A DNA stretch of 7,396 nt from Flavobacteriaceae bacterium (GCA_016649785.1 JAENXB010000143.1:1-7396); one strand, 5' to 3'. Positions 1-6,500 are shown, numbered from the stretch's first letter. Notes: generated by a model not told the origin, from the sequence alone. Numbers and translations: made by a program.

Positions 1-867
1 ATCCCGTACTGCATAATTAATAAATGGCCCCGCCATAAATGCGTTTTTCACCTCCCAGGTTCCCTTGGTTTCATAGGCAAATTTCCCGTCTATTTCCGAA
101 TCAAATAAATAAGGAGCATAGGCTTCTTCGGTGATCATATAACTCCCATTTACAGGTCCCGGAATATGGGCTTTTCCTATAGAATCCCTCATTTTTATAA
201 TATTGGAAACCACATTTGTATCTCCATCTATAGCGCTAAGCGGCACCTGATAAATCATTATTTCAATGTTCCCCCTGGGAATATCCTTTCTGATCCAAAA
301 GAAATCTTCATCTTCAATAGCATACCTGTAAGCCGTTGGAAATTTTAACGAAACCCCAAATTGCTTTTGCAGATTCGTATCATCTTTTAACGATTTATTG
401 ATTCGCCGTTGTTTTTCTTTGATTTCAGTGATTTTTAAAATCCCCACAATACTGTCAGAATATTTGTTGATTTGAGCTATAATCTCTTCAGAATTCTGTC
501 CTGTGATCAAAACCCCTGTTTGTGGTTGTGCAAATGGATTCGTAAATATTTTGAAATTGGCAGCTTTATTGTCTTCAATTTTCACAAACAATCTATTTTT
601 TCGGACAAAACCGCTGAAGGCTTCCGGAGGCATTTGATTTAAAGAAAACAAAGGCTCTTCCTGCGGCAAACCATCTACGGGCGCTGCCAGTGATTTTCTA
701 AGAGCTTCCCCAACAGAATTTTCCCACATTTGGTTCTCCACCACCACTGAAATATTGTTGATGTTACCTGAGGAATCGGTAAGGATGATCTTGTTGGCGC
801 TTTTAGAATTATCACAACCAACAAGCAATGAAGCTAATAATACGGTCAAAAAAATTATATTCTTCAT
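1..867 (-). CDS. DUF4837 family lipoprotein (3' end beyond window)
   Basis: I translated this open frame by hand from an ATG at 865-867; it stays open for 289 codons to base 1, so the C-terminus is missing. Residues 1-17 are a lipoprotein signal peptide with lipobox LVGC, placing the lipidated cysteine at C18; the mature protein starts CDNSKSANK and should be anchored in the envelope. After a short linker, the body contains segments I associate with DUF4837, such as VVVENQMWEN (41-50), the basic stretch KEKQRRINKSLK (150-161) and FFWIRKDIPRGNIEIMIYQ (189-207). The family is widespread in Bacteroidota and has no established function; about 40 residues are probably lost at the edge. It starts only 24 bp after the lytic transglycosylase stop, on the same strand, so co-transcription is likely and a cell-wall or envelope role is inferred. 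No promoter is visible in the 24-bp gap. Family assignment is from remembered pattern, not a search. Confidence 0.82.
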   Translation of the reverse strand, partial: MKNIIFLTVLLASLLVGCDNSKSANKIILTDSSGNINNISVVVENQMWENSVGEALRKSLAAPVDGLPQEEPLFSLNQMPPEAFSGFVRKNRLFVKIEDNKAANFKIFTNPFAQPQTGVLITGQNSEEIIAQINKYSDSIVGILKITEIKEKQRRINKSLKDDTNLQKQFGVSLKFPTAYRYAIEDEDFFWIRKDIPRGNIEIMIYQVPLSAIDGDTNVVSNIIKMRDSIGKAHIPGPVNGSYMITEEAYAPYLFDSEIDGKFAYETKGTWEVKNAFMAGPFINYAVRD

Positions 868-891
868 ATAAAGTATTTAAAAAAATTCGGC

Positions 892-2490
892 CTAACTTCT
901 GGAAAGTTTTAGGACCGTGCCTGGTTTGAGGTTTGTATTGGTTATACTATTCCAACTCCTCAAATTCTGTACCGTTATGCCAGGGAATTTTTTTGAAATG
1001 CTCCATAATGAATCTCCACTTCTAACGGTGTATGATTTTGCCTCGTTAGAATTGTTGTTTTTATCACTGGAAGTTGCGCTAAGGCTTACAGATTTTCCGG
1101 AATATATTGTGAGATATTGACCGATTTTTAAATTGTTGCCCCTCAGGTTGTTCCATCTCTTGATATTGCTAATCCCTACTCCGTATTTTTCAGAAATTTT
1201 ACCGAGATAATCCCCGCTTTTAACCTTATATCTTATTTTGTCTTCTGCGATTATATTTTTGGGCAGTTCTTTTTCTTTTTCAACCAATTCTGTTTTTGCG
1301 AAATTATAAATAACATCTTCATTATTCACAAACAATCCTATACTGCGCCTTGGCAGCCTAAGGGCATAATCTTCATCTTCAACAAATGGGATGATATCCA
1401 GTTTATAACTGGGATTTAAAAACTGAAGCATTTCCTTCTCTACTCCCGTTGCTGTAGAAATTTGGTCAAAACTCAACATTTGTTTTACGTGAAGTGTATC
1501 TGTTTCCAAAAATGCAATATCGGGCCTGTTAGGCTGAAAATCGTGTTCTTCGGCATATTCAAATAAGTATAAAGTAGCCAAAAAAGCCGGGACATATCCG
1601 GCAGTTTCCCGCGGCAAATAGGACCTTAAATCCCAATAATTGACAGATCCCCCGCTTCGGCGTATGGCTTTGGAAACGTTCCCGGGGCCCGAGTTATAGG
1701 ATGCCAGCACCAGGTCCCAATCGCCAAAAATCCTGTATAAACTGGCAAGATATTGGGCGGCTGCTTCGGTTGCCTTGATGGGATCCATTCGCTCATCTAC
1801 ATAAGAACTCACATCCAAACCGTGCATTTTCCCCGTAGTGAACATAAATTGCCATAAACCGGTGGCTCCCATACGGGATTTTGCCCGCGGATTTAAAGCC
1901 GATTCTACAATAGCCAAATATTTTATCTCCAAAGGAATATCATAACGATCCAATTGTTGTTCAAACATTGGAAAATAATACTCGCTTAAGGCCATTAAGC
2001 GCTCCATGGATTTCTTGTTGCGTTTCAAATAAGACTTTATAACGCTTTCTAAAATCGGGTTATATTCCACATTGAAGGGCGTCCTGGCATTTAATTTTTT
2101 CAATCTTGCCTTAAGGGTATCAGTTGGCAATTCTTTGTACACAACTTCAGAATAATCCTGCTCGAGTATTTCCCGGTGCATTTTTTCAAATAAATCGGAA
2201 TTCAACAGTTCCGATTTCCAAACAGAATCCATAACTGCAGCTTTGGGAAGATCCTTTAAATCCTGAATGTCAACCTTATTTATTTTTGCTGAAATTGGCA
2301 ACCGGTTTTTAAATTCCGGGTCGGGTTTAATTAATTTAATGTTGCTACTATCCGTTTTTTGAAAAATCTGCACTCTAAAATTGGCTTTTTCAGCCTGTTC
2401 ATGAGTGGCTTTACCTGTTTGTTTTGTCGTTTTTTGTGCGAAGGCTCCAAAAAAACCGAATAACATCAGGAAATAGACTATATTTTTCAT
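892..2490 (-). CDS. MltD-like membrane-bound/secreted lytic transglycosylase with LysM domains
   Basis: This 532-residue protein is predicted to cleave the MurNAc-GlcNAc bond of peptidoglycan in the periplasm, leaving 1,6-anhydro-muropeptides. A signal peptide occupies about residues 1-18 and probably ends AFA|Q; there is no lipobox, unlike E. coli MltD. An N-terminal region (about 20-180) precedes the SLT (goose-lysozyme-like) domain at about 183-300. That domain carries the catalytic glutamate E196 in IVESALNP, GATGLWQFM at 208-216 and YNSGPGN at 265-271. A degenerate LysM-like stretch lies at about 333-380 and ends ALRLP. Two clear LysM domains for peptidoglycan binding follow at about 419-463 (YKVKSGDYLGKIS) and 486-529 (YTVRSGDSLWSIS), joined by a Ser/Asn-rich linker. 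Size and domain order fit the MltD family. The ATG at 2488-2490 gives an intact signal peptide. The gene lies 156 bp after pgk and just before the DUF4837 gene. I found no convincing promoter in the 156-bp gap, so readthrough from pgk is possible. Confidence 0.95.
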   Translation of the reverse strand: MKNIVYFLMLFGFFGAFAQKTTKQTGKATHEQAEKANFRVQIFQKTDSSNIKLIKPDPEFKNRLPISAKINKVDIQDLKDLPKAAVMDSVWKSELLNSDLFEKMHREILEQDYSEVVYKELPTDTLKARLKKLNARTPFNVEYNPILESVIKSYLKRNKKSMERLMALSEYYFPMFEQQLDRYDIPLEIKYLAIVESALNPRAKSRMGATGLWQFMFTTGKMHGLDVSSYVDERMDPIKATEAAAQYLASLYRIFGDWDLVLASYNSGPGNVSKAIRRSGGSVNYWDLRSYLPRETAGYVPAFLATLYLFEYAEEHDFQPNRPDIAFLETDTLHVKQMLSFDQISTATGVEKEMLQFLNPSYKLDIIPFVEDEDYALRLPRRSIGLFVNNEDVIYNFAKTELVEKEKELPKNIIAEDKIRYKVKSGDYLGKISEKYGVGISNIKRWNNLRGNNLKIGQYLTIYSGKSVSLSATSSDKNNNSNEAKSYTVRSGDSLWSISKKFPGITVQNLRSWNSITNTNLKPGTVLKLSRS

Positions 2491-2646
2491 TTAAATAAAA
2501 TTTAACCGGCCAATAGTCTGTTCCCAATAATTACCGTGATCCAGGTAATCAACAGGAATTAGAAGCTATTACTTTAAATGACCAATGTGGATTTTGATAT
2601 TACTTTTACATAATTATATAGAACGCAAATAAGTCCATTTTCGTAC

Positions 2647-3834
2647 CTAAACTTCAGAAATTGCTTGAATTCCGGGCAAGGTTTTTCCCTCCAGCATTTC
2701 CAACATTGCCCCACCACCAGTGGAAACATAGCTCATTTGGTCATCCAGGTTGAATTTTTTAACGGCAGAAACCGAATCGCCACCTCCTACAAGTGAAAAC
2801 GCGCCGTTTTTTGTAGCCTCCCCAATTGCCTCGCCTAATTTGATGGTACCATTTGCAAATGCATCCATTTCAAACACACCAATTGGCCCGTTCCAAAGAA
2901 TGGTTTTGGATTTGGAAACTATATTGGAGAATTGTTCAATTGTTTTTGGCCCCGCGTCCAGTCCCATCCAGCCGTCAGGAATATTATCTGTTGGAGTAAT
3001 GTCTGTATCAGCAAGTTCAGAAAAACTGTCGGCAATCACAGAATCCACAGGTAAGTGAATTTCCACTCCTTTCTTTTCGGCCATTTTCAGGATCTCAAGT
3101 GCCAGTTCTTGTTTGTCGTCTTCAACCAGGGAGCTTCCCACTTTGCCGCCACGCGCTTTAATAAAGGTAAAAGCCATACCGCCGCCAATTATTAAATGAT
3201 CCACCTTGTCCAGAATATTCTCTATCACGGTAATTTTTGAAGAAACCTTGGCTCCTCCTAAAATTGCGGTAACCGGTTTCTCAGCCGACTTCAACACCTT
3301 ATTAAGGCTTTCAATTTCCTTTTTCAGCAGGTATCCAAAGCACTTTTCCTCAAAATACTGCGCAACTACCGTTGTGGAGGCATGAGCCCTGTGAGCGGTT
3401 CCAAATGCATCATTTATATAAACATCCCCTAATTTTGAAAGCTTTTTGGCAAAATCCGGATCTCCCTCTTCTTCTTCTTTATGGAACCTTAAATTTTCAA
3501 GTAGAAGCACTTCGCCTGGCTGAAGATTTTTTGCCGCATTTTCGGCTACTTCCCCAACACAGTTATTTACGAATTTAGTTTCTACTCCAATAACTTCAGA
3601 AACTTTGCTCACAATTTGCTGCAGGGAATATTTTGATTCATTGTCTTTTGGCCTTCCCAGGTGTGACATTAAAACCACGCTCCCGCCATCTTCCAGCACC
3701 TTAATTATAGTAGGTTTAGCCGCTTCGATCCGGGTTGCATCGGTAACATTTCCATCCTGATCTATTGGTACATTAAAATCTACGCGAATCAGGGCTTGTT
3801 TATTCTTGAAATTATAATCGTCTATAGTTTTCAT
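2647..3834 (-). CDS. pgk: Phosphoglycerate kinase
   Basis: This cytoplasmic enzyme transfers the acyl phosphate of 1,3-bisphosphoglycerate to ADP, giving ATP and 3-phosphoglycerate, and runs in reverse in gluconeogenesis. At 395 residues it is full length for a bacterial enzyme. Signature motifs occur in order: RVDFNVP at 17-23, HLGRP at 58-62, LENLRFHKEEE at 112-122, INDAFGTAHRAHAS at 140-153 (R149 phosphate-binding), ILGGAKVSSK at 191-200 (K196 and K200), IIGGGMAFTF at 215-224, WNGPIGVFE at 314-322, GGGDS at 350-354 and STGGGAMLEML at 371-381. No key residue is missing. The ATG at 3832-3834 gives the normal N-terminus. The gene is divergent from holB across a 278-bp spacer. If the TATATTTG element at 4059-4066 is its promoter, the mRNA leader is about 215 nt and includes the palindrome and long inverted repeat described separately. 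Confidence 0.99.
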   Translation of the reverse strand: MKTIDDYNFKNKQALIRVDFNVPIDQDGNVTDATRIEAAKPTIIKVLEDGGSVVLMSHLGRPKDNESKYSLQQIVSKVSEVIGVETKFVNNCVGEVAENAAKNLQPGEVLLLENLRFHKEEEEGDPDFAKKLSKLGDVYINDAFGTAHRAHASTTVVAQYFEEKCFGYLLKKEIESLNKVLKSAEKPVTAILGGAKVSSKITVIENILDKVDHLIIGGGMAFTFIKARGGKVGSSLVEDDKQELALEILKMAEKKGVEIHLPVDSVIADSFSELADTDITPTDNIPDGWMGLDAGPKTIEQFSNIVSKSKTILWNGPIGVFEMDAFANGTIKLGEAIGEATKNGAFSLVGGGDSVSAVKKFNLDDQMSYVSTGGGAMLEMLEGKTLPGIQAISEV

Positions 3835-3875
3835 ATGTGTTTTATTTATTGTTTTTTATTGGTCATATGTAATTC

Positions 3876-4017
3876 GCATATCTTTATTCGTGTTTGCATC
3901 GGGTTTCTGTTATGCTCATTTCATATTTATCTTTTTATTGTACTTATCGTTTAAATAAAATTCCATTATAAACCTTGTATCAATCTCCATAATTATGGAG
4001 GCTATTTAAAGATATGC
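3876..4017. repeat. 11-bp perfect inverted repeat enclosing 120 bp upstream of pgk
   Basis: GCATATCTTTA at 3876-3886 is the exact reverse complement of TAAAGATATGC at 4007-4017. The arms are 120 bp apart and the 16-bp palindrome at 3985-4000 lies between them. In the pgk transcript the arms could pair into an 11-bp stem closing a leader domain; as DNA they could be a pair of protein-binding sites. Each arm also contains TATCTTTA, one base off the TAnnTTTG promoter element. The repeat is certain as sequence; its function is inferred. The region is AT-rich, which raises the odds of chance matches. Confidence 0.45.
3985..4000. promoter_or_regulatory. Perfect 16-bp palindrome, candidate operator or leader hairpin
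   Basis: CTCCATAATTATGGAG is identical on both strands. It lies 151 bp before the pgk ATG and about 60 bp downstream, in the pgk direction, of the candidate -7 element at 4059-4066. As DNA it has the form of a binding site for a dimeric regulator; as RNA it can form a 6-bp stem with an AAUU loop. No U-tract follows on either strand, so it is not an intrinsic terminator. I do not recognise the site as that of a known regulator. Confidence 0.45.
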
Positions 4018-4058
4018 AACTTTTATTAATTGGCATTTCTTCAGCATGGTTTATATCG

Positions 4059-4066
4059 CAAATATA
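4059..4066 (-). promoter_or_regulatory. Candidate pgk promoter, -7 element TATATTTG
   Basis: The minus strand reads TATATTTG, a full match to the Bacteroidota housekeeping sigma -7 consensus TAnnTTTG. It is the only perfect minus-strand match I found between pgk and holB. The -33 element (TTG) is weak: TTA occurs 17 bp upstream. Transcription would start near 4052, leaving a leader of about 215 nt before the pgk ATG. Confidence 0.4.
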
Positions 4067-4101
4067 ATTTTTTCTGAAGAACTAAAAGTGAAGATTAATT
4101 T

Positions 4102-4109
4102 TATCTTTG
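4102..4109 (+). promoter_or_regulatory. Candidate holB promoter, -7 element TATCTTTG
   Basis: TATCTTTG matches the Bacteroidota -7 consensus TAnnTTTG exactly and ends 3 bp before the holB ATG at 4113. Transcription would begin at or within a few bases of the start codon, so the message would be leaderless or nearly so. I see no good TTG -33 element at the expected distance. The site also explains why the in-frame TTG at 4107 is unlikely to be the translation start: it lies inside the promoter element. Confidence 0.5.
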
Positions 4110-4112
4110 CTT

Positions 4113-5267
4113 ATGCTTTTTTCCGAAGTTTTAGGCCTCCAACATATTAAAAATCATTTAACCACTACCGCAGATAGAGGCCGTATTCCGCATGCGCAAT
4201 TATTCATTGGAAATCACGGCAGAGGATTGCTCTCCATGGCGATTGCTTATTCGCAATATATTTTATGCGCCAATTCCAATTCCGAAAACAATTCCGGCAA
4301 TCAGGCCTGCAATTTAAAGTTTGACAAACTCTCACATCCCGATCTTCATTTCGCTTTTCCCGTTGCGTCAACCGATAAGATAAAATCACACCCTGTTTCC
4401 AATAATTTTTTGGATTCCTGGCGGGAGTTTTTAAATGAGGATCCCTACGGAAGTTTGTTTGACTGGTATCAAAAATTAGGCATAGAAAACAAGCAGGGTC
4501 AAATTGGGGTAGATGAAGCTCAGGAAATTGTGAAGTCTTTATCTTTAAAATCCTATGAAGGCGGATACAAGGTAATGATAATTTGGATGGCTGAAAAAAT
4601 GAACGCCGCCTGCTCCAACAAACTTTTAAAATTAATTGAAGAACCGCCAAATAAAACCCTCTTTATTTTAATTGCCGAAGATGAAGAACAAATTATTCAA
4701 ACCATAAGATCCAGGTGTCAGATTTTAAGGTTTCCCCCATTATCTGAATCGGTTATTGCTGAAAAATTGCAATTAACTGACAATTTTGATACGCTCACCG
4801 CTAAAAAAATTGCGATACAGGCAAATGGAAATTATGCCCAGGCACTAAATATTTTAAAAAATGATATCGGGGACGAACAGTTTGAAACCTGGTTTATAAC
4901 CTGGATAAGAAGCGCGTTTAAAGCGAAGGGAAATGCGGCTGCCATTCTCGACTTGATAAGCTGGAGCGAAGAAATAGCAGGAATTGGCCGGGAAACCCAG
5001 AAAAGCTTTTTGTTGTATTGCCTGGATTTCTTCAGACAGGCATTATTGATGAATTACAATGCGAAGAACCTGGTTTATATACAGCCAAAAACGGCCGGTT
5101 TCAAGTTGGATAAATTTGCGCCGTATATTCACGGGGCAAATATTGAAGATATCACCAAAGAAATAGAAGATGCTATTTTTCATATTGAGCGAAACGGAAA
5201 TGCCAAAATTATACTTACCGATCTATCTATTAAATTAACCCGGCTGTTACATAAAAAAGCAGCATAA
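4113..5267 (+). CDS. holB: DNA polymerase III subunit delta'
   Basis: The product (384 residues from ATG 4113) is the delta' subunit of the clamp-loader complex, which places the beta sliding clamp on DNA with the gamma/tau and delta subunits. The N-terminus LGLQHIKNHL and the following GRIPHAQLFIGNHG match the AAA+ fold of DnaX/HolB proteins. As expected for delta', the Walker A position is degenerate: GNHGRGLL at 33-40 lacks the GKT of ATP-binding subunits. AACSNKLLKLIEEPPNKTLF (165-184) and the SRC motif S200-R201-C202 in TIRSRCQILRF are family hallmarks. Only two cysteines (C52, C66) remain where many homologues have a four-cysteine zinc module. The C-terminal helical domain runs from about 210 to 384. 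The start was moved from TTG 4107 to ATG 4113, which gives the usual MLF-type N-terminus. It is divergent from pgk and lies 9 bp upstream of a DoxX-like gene. Confidence 0.93.
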   Translation: MLFSEVLGLQHIKNHLTTTADRGRIPHAQLFIGNHGRGLLSMAIAYSQYILCANSNSENNSGNQACNLKFDKLSHPDLHFAFPVASTDKIKSHPVSNNFLDSWREFLNEDPYGSLFDWYQKLGIENKQGQIGVDEAQEIVKSLSLKSYEGGYKVMIIWMAEKMNAACSNKLLKLIEEPPNKTLFILIAEDEEQIIQTIRSRCQILRFPPLSESVIAEKLQLTDNFDTLTAKKIAIQANGNYAQALNILKNDIGDEQFETWFITWIRSAFKAKGNAAAILDLISWSEEIAGIGRETQKSFLLYCLDFFRQALLMNYNAKNLVYIQPKTAGFKLDKFAPYIHGANIEDITKEIEDAIFHIERNGNAKIILTDLSIKLTRLLHKKAA

Positions 5268-5276
5268 TCTTTCTTT

Positions 5277-5672
5277 ATGGAAAACACGCATTCCTATATC
5301 ACCGAAATTTTAATCCTTCTCTTTATTATCATCACATTTTTACAATCTGGATTTGATAAAATAAAAGATTGGAAAGGAAATATTGGATGGTTATCGGGTC
5401 ATTTTTCAAAGACTTTTTTAGCCCGACAGGTGCCTTTAATGGTCGCCACTATTCTTATATTGGAAGTGATTACCGGGATTTTAGCGATAATCGGCATTGT
5501 TCGGTTAATCTCTGTTGGAGAAACAAGCATAGCACTTTATGCCTGTGTATTGGCTGCCATTGTCTTGCTAATGCTGTTATTTGGACAACGCGTGGCTAAG
5601 GATTACGCCGGAGCTTTCACCATTACGGGGTATTTTGTGGTAGCGATCCTGGGAGTTTATATCTTATCTTAA
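5277..5672 (+). CDS. DoxX-family small integral membrane protein
   Basis: This 131-residue hydrophobic protein has four predicted transmembrane helices at about 8-24, 52-77, 84-102 and 112-130, the typical DoxX size and topology. FLQSGFDKIKDW (21-32) at the end of helix 1 and FGQRVAKDYAGA (102-113) before helix 4 resemble conserved DoxX positions. DoxX-family members have been linked to respiratory or thiol-redox functions, but the family is broad and no substrate or partner can be named here. The ATG at 5277 is 9 bp after the holB stop, so the gene is probably translated from the holB message; no separate promoter is seen. It converges on the OmpH-like gene, with a terminator hairpin between. 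The family call is from pattern memory. Confidence 0.85.
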   Translation: MENTHSYITEILILLFIIITFLQSGFDKIKDWKGNIGWLSGHFSKTFLARQVPLMVATILILEVITGILAIIGIVRLISVGETSIALYACVLAAIVLLMLLFGQRVAKDYAGAFTITGYFVVAILGVYILS

Positions 5673-5674
5673 AC

Positions 5675-5740
5675 AAAAAAATCGCCGCAGGCTAACAGTT
5701 GGATGTTAAAAACACATCGTATTCTGTAAGCCTGCTGCGA
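5675..5740 (-). terminator. Intrinsic terminator of the OmpH-like gene; hairpin possibly shared by convergent holB-doxX
   Basis: The arms 5682-5698 (TCGCCGCAGGCTAACAG) and 5724-5740 (CTGTAAGCCTGCTGCGA) pair over 17 positions with two mismatches (5686/5736 and 5694/5728). On the minus strand the stem is followed directly by seven T's (A's at 5675-5681) and then GTTT, the classic layout for a terminator of the gene ending at 5780. The 25-nt loop holds a second small hairpin, GATGT (5702-5706) with ACATC (5714-5718). On the plus strand no T-run follows, so its use by holB-doxX is less certain. Confidence 0.8.
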
Positions 5741-5779
5741 CAATAAACGAAACTTCTTTAGATCGAAATTTAAAGAAAC

Positions 5780-6295
5780 TTATTTTTTCTCTTCGATACC
5801 GGCATTCAATTTTTCCAAAATTTCTTCGGTAATGTCCAATCCTTCTTTTGCGTACATAATGTTCGCAGATTCGTTAGATCCAAAAATATAAGTATAGTTA
5901 TTTTTCTTTCCGTAATCTTTCACGTAATCTTTCACTTTTGTAACTATAGAGTCAATTACAACATCGCTTTCCTGACGCAACTGGTTTCCCATCATTTGTT
6001 GTTGTTGCTGAATTGCTTGTTGCTTGCTCATTAAACCAGCTTCAGTTTCCTTTCTTGCAGCTGCAGACATTCCTGCCATTTTCTCTTGATAAACCTTTAC
6101 TTCAGCCTGGAAACTTTGAGCAAGTGAATCCAATTGGACCTTAACTTTATCAGATTTTGAAGTGAACTCCTGTTCCACATCTTTCATTTCCTTGTATTCC
6201 TGAATTAGTTTGGTGGTATCCACATAAGCTGTTTTTTGTTCATTACAACTTGTAAGACCGGCTGCAATCAAAACAACCATAATTAATTTTTTCAT
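5780..6295 (-). CDS. OmpH/Skp-like periplasmic chaperone family lipoprotein
   Basis: The 171-residue product resembles OmpH/Skp, periplasmic chaperones that hold unfolded outer-membrane proteins. Residues 1-16 form a lipoprotein signal with lipobox LTSC and lipidated cysteine C17, so the protein should be membrane-anchored. A short strand, TAYVDTTKLIQEY (22-34), is followed by a long, charged and Gln-rich helical region (about 35-130) likely to form coiled-coil arms, including IQQQQQMM at 95-102. The segment NNYTYIFGSNESANIMYAKEG (132-152) and the closing helix match the C-terminal core of the family. Length fits Skp. The classical Skp is a soluble protein beside bamA; this gene is alone and lipidated, so it is probably a paralogue with a different or more localised role. 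It sits 225 bp after the methyltransferase and ends at a strong terminator. Confidence 0.87.
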   Translation of the reverse strand: MKKLIMVVLIAAGLTSCNEQKTAYVDTTKLIQEYKEMKDVEQEFTSKSDKVKVQLDSLAQSFQAEVKVYQEKMAGMSAAARKETEAGLMSKQQAIQQQQQMMGNQLRQESDVVIDSIVTKVKDYVKDYGKKNNYTYIFGSNESANIMYAKEGLDITEEILEKLNAGIEEKK

Positions 6296-6445
6296 GTTTT
6301 TTAAATTTTTATTTGGGTAAAAGTAAGAAAGTAGGCGTTTAAAAAAATATTTTTTTAAAGTTTTTTCAGAATAGCTAAAATCTATTCTATTTTAAATAAT
6401 AATAACTGAATTTTATAAAAAACGAATTGATTCAACGCTGTTTAA

Positions 6446-6453
6446 CAAACTTA
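6446..6453 (-). promoter_or_regulatory. Possible promoter -7 element TAAGTTTG for the OmpH-like gene
   Basis: The minus strand reads TAAGTTTG, a full TAnnTTTG match, inside the 225-bp gap between the methyltransferase and the OmpH-like gene. It would give a leader of about 145 nt. No TTG lies at the expected -33 spacing (a TTTG sits only 5 bp upstream), so this could be chance. A near match, TACTTTTA on the minus strand at 6318-6325, lies closer to the gene. Confidence 0.25.
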
Positions 6454-6500
6454 AAGTCAAAAGAAAGCTTCGCGCCTGTTTAGCGGGCTATACCTCCTTT

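Noticed and set aside
2530..2549. Inverted repeat ATTACC / GGTAAT between pgk and the transglycosylase gene
   Set aside because: A 6-bp AT-rich stem with an 8-nt loop and no T-run on either strand; not a credible terminator.
2750..3058. Plus-strand open frame (102 codons) antisense to pgk
   Set aside because: It overlaps the fully conserved pgk coding sequence; composition reflects the complement of pgk codons.
3846..3866. Six-codon minus-strand reading frame (MTNKKQ) just before pgk, a possible leader peptide
   Set aside because: It has no ribosome binding site, is a low-complexity product of AT-rich sequence, and shows no attenuator structure next to it.
3831..3870. Direct repeat TCATATGT at 3831-3838 and 3863-3870
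   Set aside because: It is only 8 bp and built on the common CATATG hexamer; one copy includes the pgk start codon. Likely chance.
4107..4112. In-frame TTG that would extend holB by two codons
   Set aside because: It lies inside the perfect -7 element TATCTTTG, and ATG 4113 gives the expected MLF-type N-terminus.
4204..4650. Long minus-strand open frame (148 codons) antisense to holB
   Set aside because: It is a shadow of the well-supported holB frame, with Arg/Cys-rich translation and no family resemblance.
6474..6488. Small hairpin GCCTG / CGGGC in the gap before the OmpH-like gene
   Set aside because: A 5-bp stem with a wobble (a mismatch on the minus strand) and no adjacent U-tract; too weak to call.
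6493..6500. Perfect Shine-Dalgarno-like AAAGGAGG on the minus strand after the methyltransferase
   Set aside because: No start codon follows within a usable distance, and genes in this lineage generally do not rely on this motif.
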